Positions 26,521 through 36,377 of a stretch of 64,000 nt of DNA are shown piece after piece. Position 1 is the stretch's first letter. Each line of letters starts with the position of its first letter. The notes under the pieces are model-generated. The model saw nothing but the letters and a program-made list of their open reading frames with translations, was not told the origin of the DNA and made no database searches. A program made the translations under genes and the position numbers. Source of the DNA: Candidatus Gallimonas merdae (GTDB lineage Bacteria; Bacillota; Clostridia; Christensenellales; Borkfalkiaceae); assembly GCA_904419525.1 (NCBI GenBank), contig CAJFRT010000005.1, forward strand, positions 46,671-110,670, written 5' to 3'.

Positions 26521-28188
26521 TCAGAATTTTCTGAAAACCGCACCGTCCGATGCGGAGGTGACAAGGGCGCGGTAGCGTTTGAGATATCCTTCGACGGGTT
26601 TTTCCAGCGGGGTGAACGCCGCCAGCCGTGTCGCGATCTCTTCTTCCGGCACGCGCAGGTTGATCTCGCCTTTTTCGATGTCGATGTCGATGATGTCGCC
26701 TTCGCGGACAACGCCGATCACGCCGCCCGCCGCCGCCTCGGGGCAGACGTGCCCGATCGCCGCGCCGCGCGTCGCGCCGGAGAAGCGCCCGTCCGTGATC
26801 AGGGCGACGGTATCTCCCAGTCCCGCGCCCACGATGGACGAGGTCGGGGAGAGCATCTCCCGCATGCCGGGGCCGCCCTTGGGGCCTTCGTAGCGGATGA
26901 CCACAACGTCTCCCGCCCTGATCTTGTTGGAGGAGATCGCCTCCATTGCCTCTTCTTCCGAATCGAATACCCGCGCGGGGCCGGAATGGCGGTACATTTT
27001 GGGGTCGACCGCGCTCTTTTTGACGACCGCGCCGTCTTTGGCAAGGTTGCCCTTCAGAATGGCCAGTCCGCCGTAGGGGGAGTAGGGATTTCCGACGGGG
27101 CGGATGATCTCCGTGTCCCTGACGCGCGCATGTGCGGTAAGCTCGTCCTGTGTGACGAGCGCCGCCGTCATGGCGGTTCCGTCAAACAGGCCGGCGTCGA
27201 TGAGTTCGCGGATCACGGCGGAGATGCCGCCCGCGTCCTCCAGCTCTTCGATATAGTGTTCGCCTGCGGGTGCAAGGCGGCACAGATTGGGCGTCTTTGC
27301 GCTGATCTCGTTCATGGTATCGACGGAGATCTGCTCTTTTGTAAATCCGAGCTCGCTTGCGAGCGCCAGAAGGTGCAGGACGGAGTTGGAGGAAGCGCCG
27401 ATCGCCATGTCCACCCGCTCCGCGTTTTTGAGGGCCGCAGGCGTGAGGATATCGCGCGGGCGGACGTCCTCCGCATACAGTTTCATGACCGCTTCGCCCG
27501 TCCTCTTTGCGAGCGCCAGCCGCGCCGAGTAGACGGCGGGAACGGTCCCGTTTCCGGGCAGCGCCATGCCGAGCGCTTCCAGCAGGCAGTTCATCGAATT
27601 CGCCGTGAACATGCCCGAACAGGACCCGCACGACGGGCATGCCGCGCACTCAAAGCGTGCAAGCTCCGCTTCGTCGATCCTGCCCGAGGTATATGCGCCC
27701 ACGGCCTCGAACATGGAGGAAAGGGAGAGCTTTTTCCCGTCCTTGTGTCCTGCCAGCATGGGCCCGCCCGAACAGAAGACCGCGGGGACGTTGGCCCGTA
27801 CCGCGCCCATCAGCATGCCGGGAATGATCTTGTCGCAGTTGCCGACGAACACGCATGCGTCGAACGCATGCGCCGTGATCAGGATCTCCGCGCTGTCGGC
27901 AATGACCTCGCGGGAGGGGAGGGAATAGCGCATGCCCTTGTGCCCCATGGCGATGCCGTCGCATACGCCGATGCAGGGGACGACGACGGGCTTTCCGCCC
28001 GAAGCGAGCACTCCGTCCGCGACCGCGCGCGCGATCTCCGTCAGGTGCATGTGCCCGGGAATGATGTCGCTCTGTGCGCAGATGATGCCCACGATGGGCT
28101 TTTTCATTTCAGAATCCGACCAGCCGAGCGCCCGCAGCAAGGAACGCTGCGCCGCCATATTGCTGCCGTTTGTAAACGTGTTGGACAT
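26521..28188 (-). CDS. ilvD: Dihydroxy-acid dehydratase IlvD
   Basis: 555 residues; dehydrates 2,3-dihydroxyisovalerate and its homologue to the 2-oxo acids for valine, leucine and isoleucine. Fe-S cysteines are in [17 protein letters not shown] and [17 protein letters not shown]; the C-terminal [15 protein letters not shown] segment is typical. I chose the ATG at 28188, 7 nt after AGGAG, over an in-frame TTG two codons upstream. It follows ilvN by 90 bp in the same direction. Confidence 0.96.
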   Translation of the reverse strand: MSNTFTNGSNMAAQRSLLRALGWSDSEMKKPIVGIICAQSDIIPGHMHLTEIARAVADGVLASGGKPVVVPCIGVCDGIAMGHKGMRYSLPSREVIADSAEILITAHAFDACVFVGNCDKIIPGMLMGAVRANVPAVFCSGGPMLAGHKDGKKLSLSSMFEAVGAYTSGRIDEAELARFECAACPSCGSCSGMFTANSMNCLLEALGMALPGNGTVPAVYSARLALAKRTGEAVMKLYAEDVRPRDILTPAALKNAERVDMAIGASSNSVLHLLALASELGFTKEQISVDTMNEISAKTPNLCRLAPAGEHYIEELEDAGGISAVIRELIDAGLFDGTAMTAALVTQDELTAHARVRDTEIIRPVGNPYSPYGGLAILKGNLAKDGAVVKKSAVDPKMYRHSGPARVFDSEEEAMEAISSNKIRAGDVVVIRYEGPKGGPGMREMLSPTSSIVGAGLGDTVALITDGRFSGATRGAAIGHVCPEAAAGGVIGVVREGDIIDIDIEKGEINLRVPEEEIATRLAAFTPLEKPVEGYLKRYRALVTSASDGAVFRKF

Positions 28189-28278
28189 GGACAAACTCCT
28201 GATGATGTTTTTGTGAATCCGGCCTGTTATAAAATTTCAGACGAAAGGGGTCGCGGTACTGCGCTTTTGCGTCCGCAT

Positions 28279-28797
28279 TCAGATCCTTTCTTTATAATCC
28301 GTTTCGTCCTGAATGGTGGTCTTGCCGCGCGAGATGCTCGTCACGCCCGTGCGCGCAAGTTCCATGACGCCGTACGGCATGAGCATCGTGACGAATCCGT
28401 CCAGTTTTGCGGGCTTCCCCGTGAGCTCCAGAATGGTGGCTTCCGGGGAGGCGTCCACCACTTTGGCGCGGAAGATCTGGCTGATCTCCAGCACCTGCGA
28501 ACGCGTTCCCGCGTCCGTCCTGACCTTGATGAGCAGAAGTTCGCGGCTGACGGCGTCCTCCTCGACGCGCTTGATTTTTTTGACGTCGATGAGTTTATCC
28601 ATCTGCTTCATCATCTGGCCGAGGATATAGTCGTCGCCCTTGAGGACGATGGTCATGCGGGAGAGCTCTTCGTCCTCCGTCTTGCACACGGAGAGCGATT
28701 CGATGTTGTAGCCGCGGCGCGCGAAGAGGGCGGCAACGCGGACGAGAACGCCCGATTTGTTGGTGACGAGCGCGCTGATCGTATAACGATTCATCAT
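28279..28797 (-). CDS. ilvN: Acetolactate synthase small subunit IlvN
   Basis: A 172-residue regulatory subunit. The N-terminal ACT domain reads RYTISALVTNKSGVLVRVAALFARRGYNIESL, recorded here as family signature with the valine-binding loop in NKSGVL. The rest is the C-terminal IlvN domain. It confers feedback inhibition and full activity on IlvB. Two adjacent ATG codons are possible (28797 or 28794), after GGAGG. The start overlaps the ilvB stop. Confidence 0.95.
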   Translation of the reverse strand: MMNRYTISALVTNKSGVLVRVAALFARRGYNIESLSVCKTEDEELSRMTIVLKGDDYILGQMMKQMDKLIDVKKIKRVEEDAVSRELLLIKVRTDAGTRSQVLEISQIFRAKVVDASPEATILELTGKPAKLDGFVTMLMPYGVMELARTGVTSISRGKTTIQDETDYKERI

Positions 28798-30449
28798 TTT
28801 TCCTCCCATTCGGTCATGATGGTGTCGTACGTCTGTCCGGGTTTGATCATGGGCAGAACGTTTTCATCGCTGCCGATGCAGCAGTCCACGACAACGGGGG
28901 CGGGAAGGGCGAACGCGGCTTTCAGAACGCGGTCGACGTCCTCCTCCTTTTCGATGCGCATGCCGTGCGCGCCGAAGCTCTCGGCGAACTTCACGTAGTC
29001 CGTCTTTTTGCGCACGTCCGTCTGCGAGAAGCGGCGCCCGTAAAAGAGTTTCTGCCACTGGCGCACCATGCCGAGCGCGTGATTGTTCATGAGGAGAATG
29101 GTGATGGGAAGATCCTGCGTGACGGCGGTGGAAAGCTCGTTGAGGTTCATGTTGAAACAGCCGTCTCCCGTCACCAGGATCACGTGTTTCCCCGTTGCCT
29201 TTGCCGCGCCGATGGCGGCGCCCAGCCCGTAGCCCATGGTGCCAAGGCCGCCGCTCGTGCAGAACGTGCGCGGTTTTTCGACGGGGTAGTACTGGGCCGT
29301 CCACATCTGGTGCTGTCCGACGTCGGTCACGACGATCGTATCTTTCGGTGCGAGCTTTGCCGCTTCGATGAGGATCCTGTGGCCGAGTTCGGGGGGCTTC
29401 TGCGATGCAAGTTCCTGCGCCCTGTACGCCTTTGCCGTTTCGGAAAAGGCGCGCTTTTTTTCGGGAAGCATGGGAATGAGCGTTGTGAGCGCTTCCTTCA
29501 CGTCGCCGAGAACGGCGTGCGTGACGGAGACGTTCTTGTCAAGCTCCGCATTGTCGATGTCGATCTGGACAACGGTCTTGCCGACGGCGAATTTGTCGCG
29601 GTTGAGCGCGACGCGGTCGGAAAAACGGGTGCCGATCGCCACGATGCAGTCGCTTTCCAGGCACAGTTTTGCGGCCGTTGCCGTGCCGTGCATGCCCATC
29701 ATGCCCATGAAAAGGGGATGGCTTGCCGGGAACGCTCCCAGCCCCATCAGGGTGGAAACGACGGGGGCGTCCAGCCGTTCGGCAAACGCACGCACCTCTT
29801 TGGAAGCCCCGGAAGCGATCGCGCCGCCGCCCACCATCACAAGGGGGCACTCCGCCTGTGCGATCGCCTTTGCCGCATCTTCCAGGGCGCGCGGCGGAAC
29901 GGCCTTTGCGCGCGGAAGGACGGGTTTTTGCGGTTCGTAGTCCGCCTTTTCGCTCTGCACGTTCTTGAGAATGTCGATGAGCACGGGGCCCTTTCTGCCC
30001 GAATTGGCAATGCAGAACGCCTCGCGGATCACGCCCGCAAGTTCGTTGACGTCTTTGACGATGTAGTTGTGCTTTGTGATGGGCAGGGTGATGCCGAAGA
30101 TGTCGATCTCCTGGAAGGAATCCCGCCCCAGAAAATTTGCGCCGACGTTGCCCGTGATGGCGACGACGGGCACGGAGTCCATGTAGGCTGTCGCAATGCC
30201 CGTGACAAGATTGGTCGCGCCGGGGCCGCTCGTCGCAATGACGACGCCCGTCTTCCCCGTAACGCGCGCCCAGCCGTCGGCGGCATGTGCCGCGCCCTGC
30301 TCGTGCGAAGTGATGACATGCTCGATCGTTCCGTCACGATAGAGCGCGTCATAGATATCGAGAACCGTCCCGCCGGGATACCCGAACACGGTGGAAACGC
30401 CCTGTTCTTTCAGGCATTCGACGAGGATCTCCGCTCCCATCAGTTTCAT
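28794..30449 (-). CDS. ilvB: Acetolactate synthase large subunit IlvB
   Basis: A 551-residue ThDP enzyme condensing pyruvate with pyruvate or 2-oxobutyrate. The catalytic Glu is in SHEQGAAHAADGWAR; FAD/regulatory-domain motifs and the ThDP-Mg site GDGCFNMNLNEL near residue 430 are present. First gene of ilvB-ilvN-ilvD; the AAGGAGG site is strong. I see no T-box ahead of it, unlike leuA. ilvC (ketol-acid reductoisomerase) is not in the window. Confidence 0.96.
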   Translation of the reverse strand: MKLMGAEILVECLKEQGVSTVFGYPGGTVLDIYDALYRDGTIEHVITSHEQGAAHAADGWARVTGKTGVVIATSGPGATNLVTGIATAYMDSVPVVAITGNVGANFLGRDSFQEIDIFGITLPITKHNYIVKDVNELAGVIREAFCIANSGRKGPVLIDILKNVQSEKADYEPQKPVLPRAKAVPPRALEDAAKAIAQAECPLVMVGGGAIASGASKEVRAFAERLDAPVVSTLMGLGAFPASHPLFMGMMGMHGTATAAKLCLESDCIVAIGTRFSDRVALNRDKFAVGKTVVQIDIDNAELDKNVSVTHAVLGDVKEALTTLIPMLPEKKRAFSETAKAYRAQELASQKPPELGHRILIEAAKLAPKDTIVVTDVGQHQMWTAQYYPVEKPRTFCTSGGLGTMGYGLGAAIGAAKATGKHVILVTGDGCFNMNLNELSTAVTQDLPITILLMNNHALGMVRQWQKLFYGRRFSQTDVRKKTDYVKFAESFGAHGMRIEKEEDVDRVLKAAFALPAPVVVDCCIGSDENVLPMIKPGQTYDTIMTEWEEK

Positions 30450-30483
30450 AAAGCGACCTCCTTGCGAAAGTATATTGTCCATC

Positions 30484-30512
30484 ATTATATTGGATATTTC
30501 GGATTTTGTCAA
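30484..30512 (-). promoter_or_regulatory. ilvB promoter
   Basis: Minus strand TTGACA (30512-30507), 17-bp spacer, TATAAT (30489-30484), 35 nt upstream of the ilvB ATG. Confidence 0.85.
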
Positions 30513-30624
30513 GCGGCCGGGCGGTCTTTGCCGGGCGGGATTGTATGGATTCACAAACAGCGGCAATCGGTTTTTTCCATCAATCGGGCGGCCGGACGGG
30601 AGAAAAGAGCGGCAGGGCAGCAAA

Positions 30625-30651
30625 AAAGGGACGCCGTTCGGGCGTCCCTTT
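30625..30651 (-). terminator. argH terminator
   Basis: AAAGGGACGCC-GTTCG-GGCGTCCCTTT just after the argH stop codon, read on the minus strand with A/T ends. It separates argH from the ilvB promoter. Confidence 0.8.
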
Positions 30652-30657
30652 GCGGGG

Positions 30658-32031
30658 TCAGTACTGTTTCAGCCGTTTCCGGACGGAGGCGATGCCCGCC
30701 TTGGCGGCTTCGGTGGAGGAACCGCCCACGCTGTTCCGGCCCTCGGCGGAGGCGCGCGTCGTGACCGTCTGCAGCACGTCCGCTTCAAACACGGGGCTTG
30801 CCGCACGGAACTCCTCCAGCGTGAGCGAGGGGAGCGTCTTTCCGTTCTCGATGCAATAGCGCACGAGCTTTCCCGTCACGGCGTGCGCATCGCGGAAGGG
30901 GACGCCGCGTTTTGCCAGGTAATCGGCAACGTCGGTCGCCGTCGCATAGCCGTCGCCCGCGGCGTCGTACATGCGGTTGACGTTGAACGTCAGTTTGGAA
31001 ATGAGCGCCGTGTAAATGGAAAGGCAGCTCTCCAGCGTCGTCTGCGCGTCGAAGAAGGGTTCCTTGTCCTCCTGTAAGTCCTTGTTATAGGCGAGCGGAA
31101 TGCCCTTGATGGTCGTAAGAATGCCGACGAGGTGCCCGTAGACGCGCCCCGTCTTGCCGCGCACCAGCTCGGGAATGTCGGGGTTCTTCTTCTGCGGCAT
31201 GATGGAGGAGCCCGTCGAATAGGCGTCGGGGATCTCCCAGTACCCGAATTCGTCGGACGTATATAAAATCGTGTCCTCGCAAAGGCGCGAAAGGTGCGCC
31301 ATCGTGAGCGAGGCGCAGAACAGATACTCCGCCACAAAGTCCCTGTCGGACACGGCGTCGAGGGAATTCTGCGATACGCTGTCGAAGTGCAGCAGTTCGC
31401 GCGTGATCTCGCGGTCGATGGGCCAGGAGGTGCCGGCAAGCGCCGCGCTGCCCAGGGGCATCACGTTCATGCGGCGCAGGAGCGCATGGAAGCGGTCCAG
31501 ATCGCGCAGGAACATTTCGGAATAGGCGTTGAAGTACTGCGCGCAGTTGACGGGCTGCGCCTTCCTCAGGTGCGTGAATCCCGGCATGATGTACTTTACC
31601 GTCTCTTTTGCGCGCGCAAGCAGCGCCGATATGAGCGATTTGAGCAGGCCGATGGCGGACTGCACGGCATCGCGCGCATACAGGCGCATGTCCGTTGCCA
31701 CCTGGTCGTTCCTGGAACGCGCGGTGTGCAGTTTTTTGCCCGTCTGTCCGATGCGGGATACGAGCTCGCCCTCCACAAAGGAGTGGATATCTTCCTGTCC
31801 CTCGACGGCGAGCCTGCCCGCTTCGATGTCGGCAAAGATGCCTCTGAGCCCGGCGCAGATGGCGTCTGCTTCCTCCGCGGTGAGAATGCCGCATTTCCCG
31901 AGCATCGTCGCATGCGCAACGGACGCCTCGATGTCGGCGCGCCAGAGTTTCTTGTCAAAAGAAAGCGATTCGTTGAACGCGTCCGCGTCCGCCGCTTCGG
32001 GGGAATCGAATCTGCCCTGCCAGAGTTTCAT
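30658..32031 (-). CDS. argH: Argininosuccinate lyase ArgH
   Basis: 457 residues of the fumarase/aspartase superfamily; splits argininosuccinate to arginine and fumarate. Motifs: KLWQGRFDSP at the N-terminus, HTARSRNDQVATD, PGFTHLRKAQPV, and the signature GSSIMPQKKNPD with the catalytic Ser. argG is not adjacent, so the gene stands alone with its own promoter and terminator, divergent from ruvC. Confidence 0.97.
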   Translation of the reverse strand: MKLWQGRFDSPEAADADAFNESLSFDKKLWRADIEASVAHATMLGKCGILTAEEADAICAGLRGIFADIEAGRLAVEGQEDIHSFVEGELVSRIGQTGKKLHTARSRNDQVATDMRLYARDAVQSAIGLLKSLISALLARAKETVKYIMPGFTHLRKAQPVNCAQYFNAYSEMFLRDLDRFHALLRRMNVMPLGSAALAGTSWPIDREITRELLHFDSVSQNSLDAVSDRDFVAEYLFCASLTMAHLSRLCEDTILYTSDEFGYWEIPDAYSTGSSIMPQKKNPDIPELVRGKTGRVYGHLVGILTTIKGIPLAYNKDLQEDKEPFFDAQTTLESCLSIYTALISKLTFNVNRMYDAAGDGYATATDVADYLAKRGVPFRDAHAVTGKLVRYCIENGKTLPSLTLEEFRAASPVFEADVLQTVTTRASAEGRNSVGGSSTEAAKAGIASVRKRLKQY

Positions 32032-32063
32032 ATCGGATACCGTCCTTGTTTCGTTTCATGCCC

Positions 32064-32092
32064 ATTGTACAATATTTTTCGCGTGAAAGCAA
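32064..32092 (-). promoter_or_regulatory. argH promoter
   Basis: Minus strand TTGCTT (32092-32087), 17-bp spacer, TACAAT (32069-32064). No ARG-box could be confirmed. Confidence 0.65.
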
Positions 32093-32131
32093 CCGTTTTC
32101 CCGGCAAACGGGCGCGCGGCGCGCAAATTTC

Positions 32132-32161
32132 TTGACAGGACGCCGGCGTTTGCGGTACAAT
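32132..32161 (+). promoter_or_regulatory. ruvC promoter, apparently leaderless
   Basis: TTGACA (32132-32137), 18-bp spacer, TACAAT (32156-32161). The ruvC ATG starts at 32168, 7 nt after the -10 box, exactly at the expected transcription start. Confidence 0.75.
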
Positions 32162-32167
32162 AAACAT

Positions 32168-32665
32168 ATGATCATTTTAGGGCTCGATCCCGGCATCGGG
32201 ACGATGGGCTACGGCGTCATCGAAAAGGATGCGCGCGGAAATTGCTCCGCCGTCGACTACGGCGTCGTCAGAACGCCGCCGAATGAAAATCTGGCTGTGC
32301 GGCTGTGCATTCTGGAGGAGGGCGTCAACGCGCTCTTTGATAAATTTCATCCCGACGAGGCGGCCATGGAGGAGCTGTTCTTTTCCAAGAACGTCACGAC
32401 GGGCATTGCCGTGGCACATGCGCGCGGCGTCATGCTGCTTACCTGCAACAAGCGGTGCGGGCGCATCTTCGAGTATACGCCCAATCAGATCAAACAGGCG
32501 CTCACGGGGTACGGCGGCGCCGATAAAGGGCAGATGCAGCGCGTCGTGGCGGCGCATCTCCGCCTGCCGGGGCCTCCCCGTCCGGACGATGCGGCGGACG
32601 CGCTGGGCGTTGCGCTGTGCCATGCGTTCACCAGCCGTTTCGGCGTGCTGTTCGGCGTGAAGTAG
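32168..32665 (+). CDS. ruvC: Holliday junction endonuclease RuvC
   Basis: A 165-residue RNase H-fold resolvase. Acidic catalytic residues are visible in ILGLDPGIGTMGYG (Asp7), EELFFSKN (Glu) and the C-terminal PDDAADALGVALCH. It cuts junctions moved by RuvAB, encoded next. The ATG at 32168 fits the family N-terminus; no ribosome site precedes it. Together with ruvX it is one of several genes with start codon and RNA start apparently coincident. Confidence 0.96.
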   Translation: MIILGLDPGIGTMGYGVIEKDARGNCSAVDYGVVRTPPNENLAVRLCILEEGVNALFDKFHPDEAAMEELFFSKNVTTGIAVAHARGVMLLTCNKRCGRIFEYTPNQIKQALTGYGGADKGQMQRVVAAHLRLPGPPRPDDAADALGVALCHAFTSRFGVLFGVK

Positions 32666-32699
32666 CACGGGGGTCAATTTTTGATCGGGAGATAAGGAA

Positions 32700-33302
32700 A
32701 TGATAGGATATCTGCGCGGGAAAGTGCTGTCGCTGCTTCCGGAAAGCGTGCTTCTGGACGTGAACGGCGTGGGATATGAAGTGATGTGTTCGGGTGCGGC
32801 GTTTGCCAACCTCTCCGGCGTGAAAAAGGGGGAGGAAGGGGAGCTGTATACCTATCTGCAGGTTTCCGAACAGGGCATTGCGCTCTACGGCTTTGCCGAC
32901 CTGAAGGAAAAGGAACTTTTTCTGCGGCTGACCAGCGTGCAGGGCGTGGGCGCGAAACTTGCGATCGCGGCGCTTTCCACCATGCGGCCCGCCGATCTGA
33001 CGGAGGCGATCTACACGGCGGACGTCAAGCGCCTGACCGCCGTCAAGGGGCTGGGCAAAAAGACGGCGGAGCGCATCGTGCTGGAACTGCACGGAAAGAT
33101 CTCGGCGGACGAGATCCTCGGCGAAGCGGGCGAGGCGCGCCCCGCCGCTCCGGTCCGGTCGCAGGCGGACGACGATGCGGTCGCCGCACTCATGAACCTC
33201 GGTTTCACGCGGCAGGAGAGCACGCGTGCCGTCGAACGGGCAAAGGCCGCGGGTGCCGGGACAATCGAGGAGATCATCGGCACGGCGCTGAAGGGGATGT
33301 GA
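32700..33302 (+). CDS. ruvA: Holliday junction branch migration protein RuvA
   Basis: 200 residues: N-terminal OB-fold ([20 protein letters not shown]), tandem helix-hairpin-helix motifs ([29 protein letters not shown]), and the C-terminal three-helix domain III that contacts RuvB ([16 protein letters not shown]). It binds the four-way junction as a tetramer. The start follows GGAGATAAGG. Its stop is 1 nt before the ruvB ATG. Confidence 0.97.
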   Translation: MIGYLRGKVLSLLPESVLLDVNGVGYEVMCSGAAFANLSGVKKGEEGELYTYLQVSEQGIALYGFADLKEKELFLRLTSVQGVGAKLAIAALSTMRPADLTEAIYTADVKRLTAVKGLGKKTAERIVLELHGKISADEILGEAGEARPAAPVRSQADDDAVAALMNLGFTRQESTRAVERAKAAGAGTIEEIIGTALKGM

Positions 33303-33303
33303 T

Positions 33304-34356
33304 ATGGACGATTACGAATACGGCGAAGACCGGCTCCTTTCGAGCTCCAAGGGCGAATACGACGCGGAGGAAAACATCCTGCGCCCCAAGACGCTCTCCG
33401 AATATGTCGGACAGGACAAGGTCAAGGAAAATTTATCCGTCTACATGGAGGCGGCAAAGGCGCGCGGCGAGGCGCTTGACCACGTGCTTTTGTACGGCCC
33501 TCCCGGGCTCGGCAAGACGACGCTCGCGCACATCATCGCCAATACGATGGGCACGCAGATCAAGCTCACGAGCGGTCCTGCGATCGAGCGTTCGGGCGAT
33601 CTGGCCGCCATTCTGACCAATCTGAACGAAGGGGACGTGCTGTTCATCGACGAGATCCACCGCCTCAATCATACGGTGGAGGAGATCCTGTATTCGGCCA
33701 TGGAGGACTACGCCCTCGACATCATCGTCGGCAAAGGGCCCTCCGCGCGCAATATCCGTTTTTCCCTGAAAAAGTTCACCCTGATCGGCGCCACGACGCG
33801 CGCGGGGCTGCTCTCTTCGCCCCTGCGCGACCGGTTCGGGATCATGTGCCGCCTGGACATGTATTCCCCCGAAGAGCTCAGGCGCATCGTCGCGCGCTCT
33901 GCGCGGACGCTGGGCATCGGCATCGAGGAGGACGCGGCATTTGAGATCGCCCGCCGTTCGCGCGGGACGCCGCGCATCGCCAACCGGCTTTTGAAGCGCG
34001 TGCGGGACTTCGCCGCCGTTGCGGGGAACGAGGTCGTCACCAGAGAGGACGCCCGCCGCGCGCTCGCAAAAATGGAGATCGACGAGCTCGGCCTCGATGA
34101 AACGGACAGAAATCTTCTGCGCGCGCTCATTCATAAATTCAACGGCGGTCCCGCGGGGCTGGATACGCTTGCCGCCACCATCAACGAGGACGTCGCCACC
34201 ATCGAGGACGTCTATGAGCCCTATCTTCTGCAACTCGGATTCATCGCGCGCACGCCGCGCGGGCGGGTGTGCCTGAAAGGGGGCTATGAGCACATGGGCG
34301 TCAGAATGCCTGCGGCAAACGGGGCGCAGCTCTCGGTATTCGATGAAAACGACTGA
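33304..34356 (+). CDS. ruvB: Holliday junction helicase motor RuvB
   Basis: A 350-residue AAA+ ATPase. Walker [17 protein letters not shown], Walker [10 protein letters not shown], sensor and arginine-finger regions [18 protein letters not shown], and a C-terminal winged helix ([19 protein letters not shown]). The N-terminus includes the usual [12 protein letters not shown]. It drives branch migration with RuvA. The 3' end overlaps the next gene by 14 bp. Confidence 0.98.
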   Translation: MDDYEYGEDRLLSSSKGEYDAEENILRPKTLSEYVGQDKVKENLSVYMEAAKARGEALDHVLLYGPPGLGKTTLAHIIANTMGTQIKLTSGPAIERSGDLAAILTNLNEGDVLFIDEIHRLNHTVEEILYSAMEDYALDIIVGKGPSARNIRFSLKKFTLIGATTRAGLLSSPLRDRFGIMCRLDMYSPEELRRIVARSARTLGIGIEEDAAFEIARRSRGTPRIANRLLKRVRDFAAVAGNEVVTREDARRALAKMEIDELGLDETDRNLLRALIHKFNGGPAGLDTLAATINEDVATIEDVYEPYLLQLGFIARTPRGRVCLKGGYEHMGVRMPAANGAQLSVFDEND

Positions 34357-35104
34357 CCTGACGCGCGGCGACGTCGTGCGCATCGCGGCGGAGCAGTCCG
34401 CGATCGACAGTTCCTGTGCCGCCGGCGACTTTTTCCGGGAAGAGCATGTCGTCGTTTTGTCCCGCCGGCATGATTCCGCACGGAAATATCTCTCTCTTCC
34501 GTTCGCCCTGGATCTTGTCTCCTACGGGCGGAACGTCGTGGCGTCGGCGCGGAAAGATCTGATGCCCGCCGCGGAAGATTATCTGCGCGGAAGAAGGACG
34601 GAGGCCTGTTTTGAAACGCCCGCCCTGCATGAACTGGACAGCCTGCTGGCCCCTTACGGCCTGCGGACCCGTCATCAGGCGGAATATTTTCTGCCCGATC
34701 CGGAAAAAACGGAACTTTTTCCCTGTCCGTATGTTCTCCGGATCCTGGAAAAGCCGGATTTTTCCGCGCTCTATCTGCCGGAGTGGGGCAATGCCCTGTG
34801 CGCGGCCCGACGGGAAAACGACGTTCTGTGCGTCGGCGCATATGACGGCGGAACGCTGATCGGGCTTGCCGGCTGTTCCGCCGACTGCGATACCATGTGG
34901 CAGATCGGCATCGACGTTCTTCCGGCATACCGGCAGAAGGGGATCGCCGCCGCGCTCGTCTCCCGTCTGGCACGCGAGACTTTCCTGCGCGGGAAAATTC
35001 CGTTTTATTGTGCGGCCTGGTCAAACATTCCCTCCAAAAAGACGGCCGTTCGCTGCGGGTTCTTTCCCGCATGGGTACAGCTCACGGCAAAAGCGATTGA
35101 ATAA
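34343..35104 (+). CDS. GNAT-family acetyltransferase
   Basis: 253 residues. The C-terminal part (from about residue 145) is a GNAT domain, with the acetyl-CoA loop in the [18 protein letters not shown] segment (QKGIAA) and a final strand CGFFPAW. The N-terminal 140 residues ([18 protein letters not shown]) are a less recognisable extension seen in some clostridial GNAT proteins. Substrate unknown. I chose the ATG at 34343, inside the end of ruvB; it lacks a good ribosome site, so translation may be coupled to ruvB. Confidence 0.75.
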   Translation: MKTTDLTRGDVVRIAAEQSAIDSSCAAGDFFREEHVVVLSRRHDSARKYLSLPFALDLVSYGRNVVASARKDLMPAAEDYLRGRRTEACFETPALHELDSLLAPYGLRTRHQAEYFLPDPEKTELFPCPYVLRILEKPDFSALYLPEWGNALCAARRENDVLCVGAYDGGTLIGLAGCSADCDTMWQIGIDVLPAYRQKGIAAALVSRLARETFLRGKIPFYCAAWSNIPSKKTAVRCGFFPAWVQLTAKAIE

Positions 35105-35114
35105 GGGATCGGAT

Positions 35115-36143
35115 ATGGAAACTCTCAAAAAAAGCGATTTCTGGTATGATCTGCCCGAGGAACTCATCGCGCAGACACCGGCGGAGCCGCGCGATTCGTC
35201 GCGGCTTCTGGTCTATCACAGGGATACGAAGGAGATCGAACACAGGATCTTCCGCGATATCACGGACTATCTGAAAGCGGGGGACGTGCTCGTCGTCAAC
35301 CGTACAAGGGTGCTCCCCGCCCGCATTTATGCCCGTACCGTAAACGGCGGCGCGGTCGAAGTGCTTCTTCTGAAACGCCTTGCGCTCGATGAATGGGAGG
35401 TGCTCGTCCGCCCCGGCAGGAAGTGCCGTCCGGGGACGCATCTCGTCGTCAGCGAAGAACTCGCGCTCGACGTTCTCTCGGTGACCGAATCGGGGGAACG
35501 TATCGTAAAATTCGTGTACGACGGCACGTTTGAAGACATCTTGTCGCGCGTCGGCTCCATGCCGCTCCCGCCCTACATTCACGAAAAACTCTCCGACCCT
35601 GAACGCTATCAGACGGTATATTCGCGCGAAAACGGGTCGGCTGCGGCTCCCACGGCGGGACTGCATTTCACGCCCGGACTTCTGGAAAAGATCCGCGGGA
35701 AGGGGGTGGAGATCGCCGAAGTGCTCCTGCACGTGGGCCTTGGCACGTTCCGCCCCGTCAAGGAAGAAAACGTGCTCGACCACAAGATGCACTCCGAATA
35801 CTATGAAGTGAGCGAGGAGGCGGCGGACATCGTCAACCGCGCAAAGCGGGAGGGGCGGCGGGTCATCTGCGTCGGCACGACGTCGGTCAGGACGGTGGAG
35901 ACCGTTGCGGACAAGGACGGATTCCTGCACGCCTGCAAGGGGAACACGGAAATTTTCATCTATCCGCCCTATCGGTTCAAGTGCGTGGACGCGCTCATCA
36001 CCAATTTTCATCTGCCGGAGAGCACGCTTCTGATGCTCGTCTCCGCGCTCTGTTCCCGCGAAGAGGTGCTGCACATCTATGACGTGGCGGTGAAGGAGCG
36101 GTATCGCTTTTTCTCCTTCGGGGACGCGATGCTGATCGTATAA
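35115..36143 (+). CDS. queA: tRNA preQ1(34) ribosyltransferase-isomerase QueA
   Basis: 342 residues. QueA transfers the ribose moiety of S-adenosylmethionine to preQ1 in tRNA, making epoxyqueuosine, which QueH (encoded upstream in the window) reduces. Motifs: DFWYDLPEELIAQTPAEPR at the start, VLVVNRTRVLPARI, GSAAAPTAGLHFT, HVGLGTFRPV, and the end ITNFHLPESTLLMLVSAL. The queA 3' end (GACGCGATG..ATCGTATAAGC) is echoed about 150 bp further on. Confidence 0.97.
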   Translation: METLKKSDFWYDLPEELIAQTPAEPRDSSRLLVYHRDTKEIEHRIFRDITDYLKAGDVLVVNRTRVLPARIYARTVNGGAVEVLLLKRLALDEWEVLVRPGRKCRPGTHLVVSEELALDVLSVTESGERIVKFVYDGTFEDILSRVGSMPLPPYIHEKLSDPERYQTVYSRENGSAAAPTAGLHFTPGLLEKIRGKGVEIAEVLLHVGLGTFRPVKEENVLDHKMHSEYYEVSEEAADIVNRAKREGRRVICVGTTSVRTVETVADKDGFLHACKGNTEIFIYPPYRFKCVDALITNFHLPESTLLMLVSALCSREEVLHIYDVAVKERYRFFSFGDAMLIV

Positions 36144-36163
36144 GCGGCGCATATCTTTGTCGC

Positions 36164-36313
36164 GGTTACGGCTCTGCTCGGTCATTTACGTCTGAGTAAA
36201 CTCCCTCGCAGCTTCCGCCTGCTCCTCGACCTGCTTGCTTCTCCGATCCTCATCCTGTTTCCCGTCAGCATTGGTGACGCGATGATCGTATAAGCTCACA
36301 TCTCTTTGTCGCC
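36164..36313. repeat. Duplicated queA tail and an unidentified insertion-like segment
   Basis: The queA end, from GACGCGATG through the stop and a following CTTTGTCGC (36123-36163), recurs imperfectly at 36274-36310 as GACGCGATGATCGTATAAGC...CTTTGTCGC. The roughly 110 bp between (36164-36273) look foreign. On the minus strand they hold a 23-codon Arg/Ser-rich frame (36253-36182, starting MRIGEASRSRS). The arrangement resembles insertion of a short repetitive element into the end of queA with a flank copied. The frame may not be a gene. Confidence 0.5.
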
Positions 36314-36377
36314 CGGCGGCGTTTTCCGGGGTTCACGAAAAAGATTTGAGCCTTTGCTCAAAGATTTTTGTGAGGAA
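36314..36377 (+). repeat. 64-bp direct repeat, copy 1, with hairpin
   Basis: Identical over all 64 bp to 36643-36706. It contains a long hairpin: CACGAAAAAGATTTGAGC (36334-36351) with GCTCAAAGATTTTTGTG (36356-36372), one small internal loop and a CTTT loop. The inner TTTGAGC/GCTCAAA stem followed by GATTTTT resembles a weak terminator. Confidence 0.9.

Noticed and set aside
25963..28998. A 1011-codon plus-strand frame running through lysR, ilvD and ilvN
   Set aside because: It overlaps the lysR gene out of frame and then runs antisense to ilvD and ilvN; composition-driven and without motifs.
34866..35114. N-terminal extension of queA into the acetyltransferase gene
   Set aside because: The frame stays open by chance; QueA proteins begin at the METLKKSDFWYD position, and the upstream region encodes a GNAT domain in another frame.
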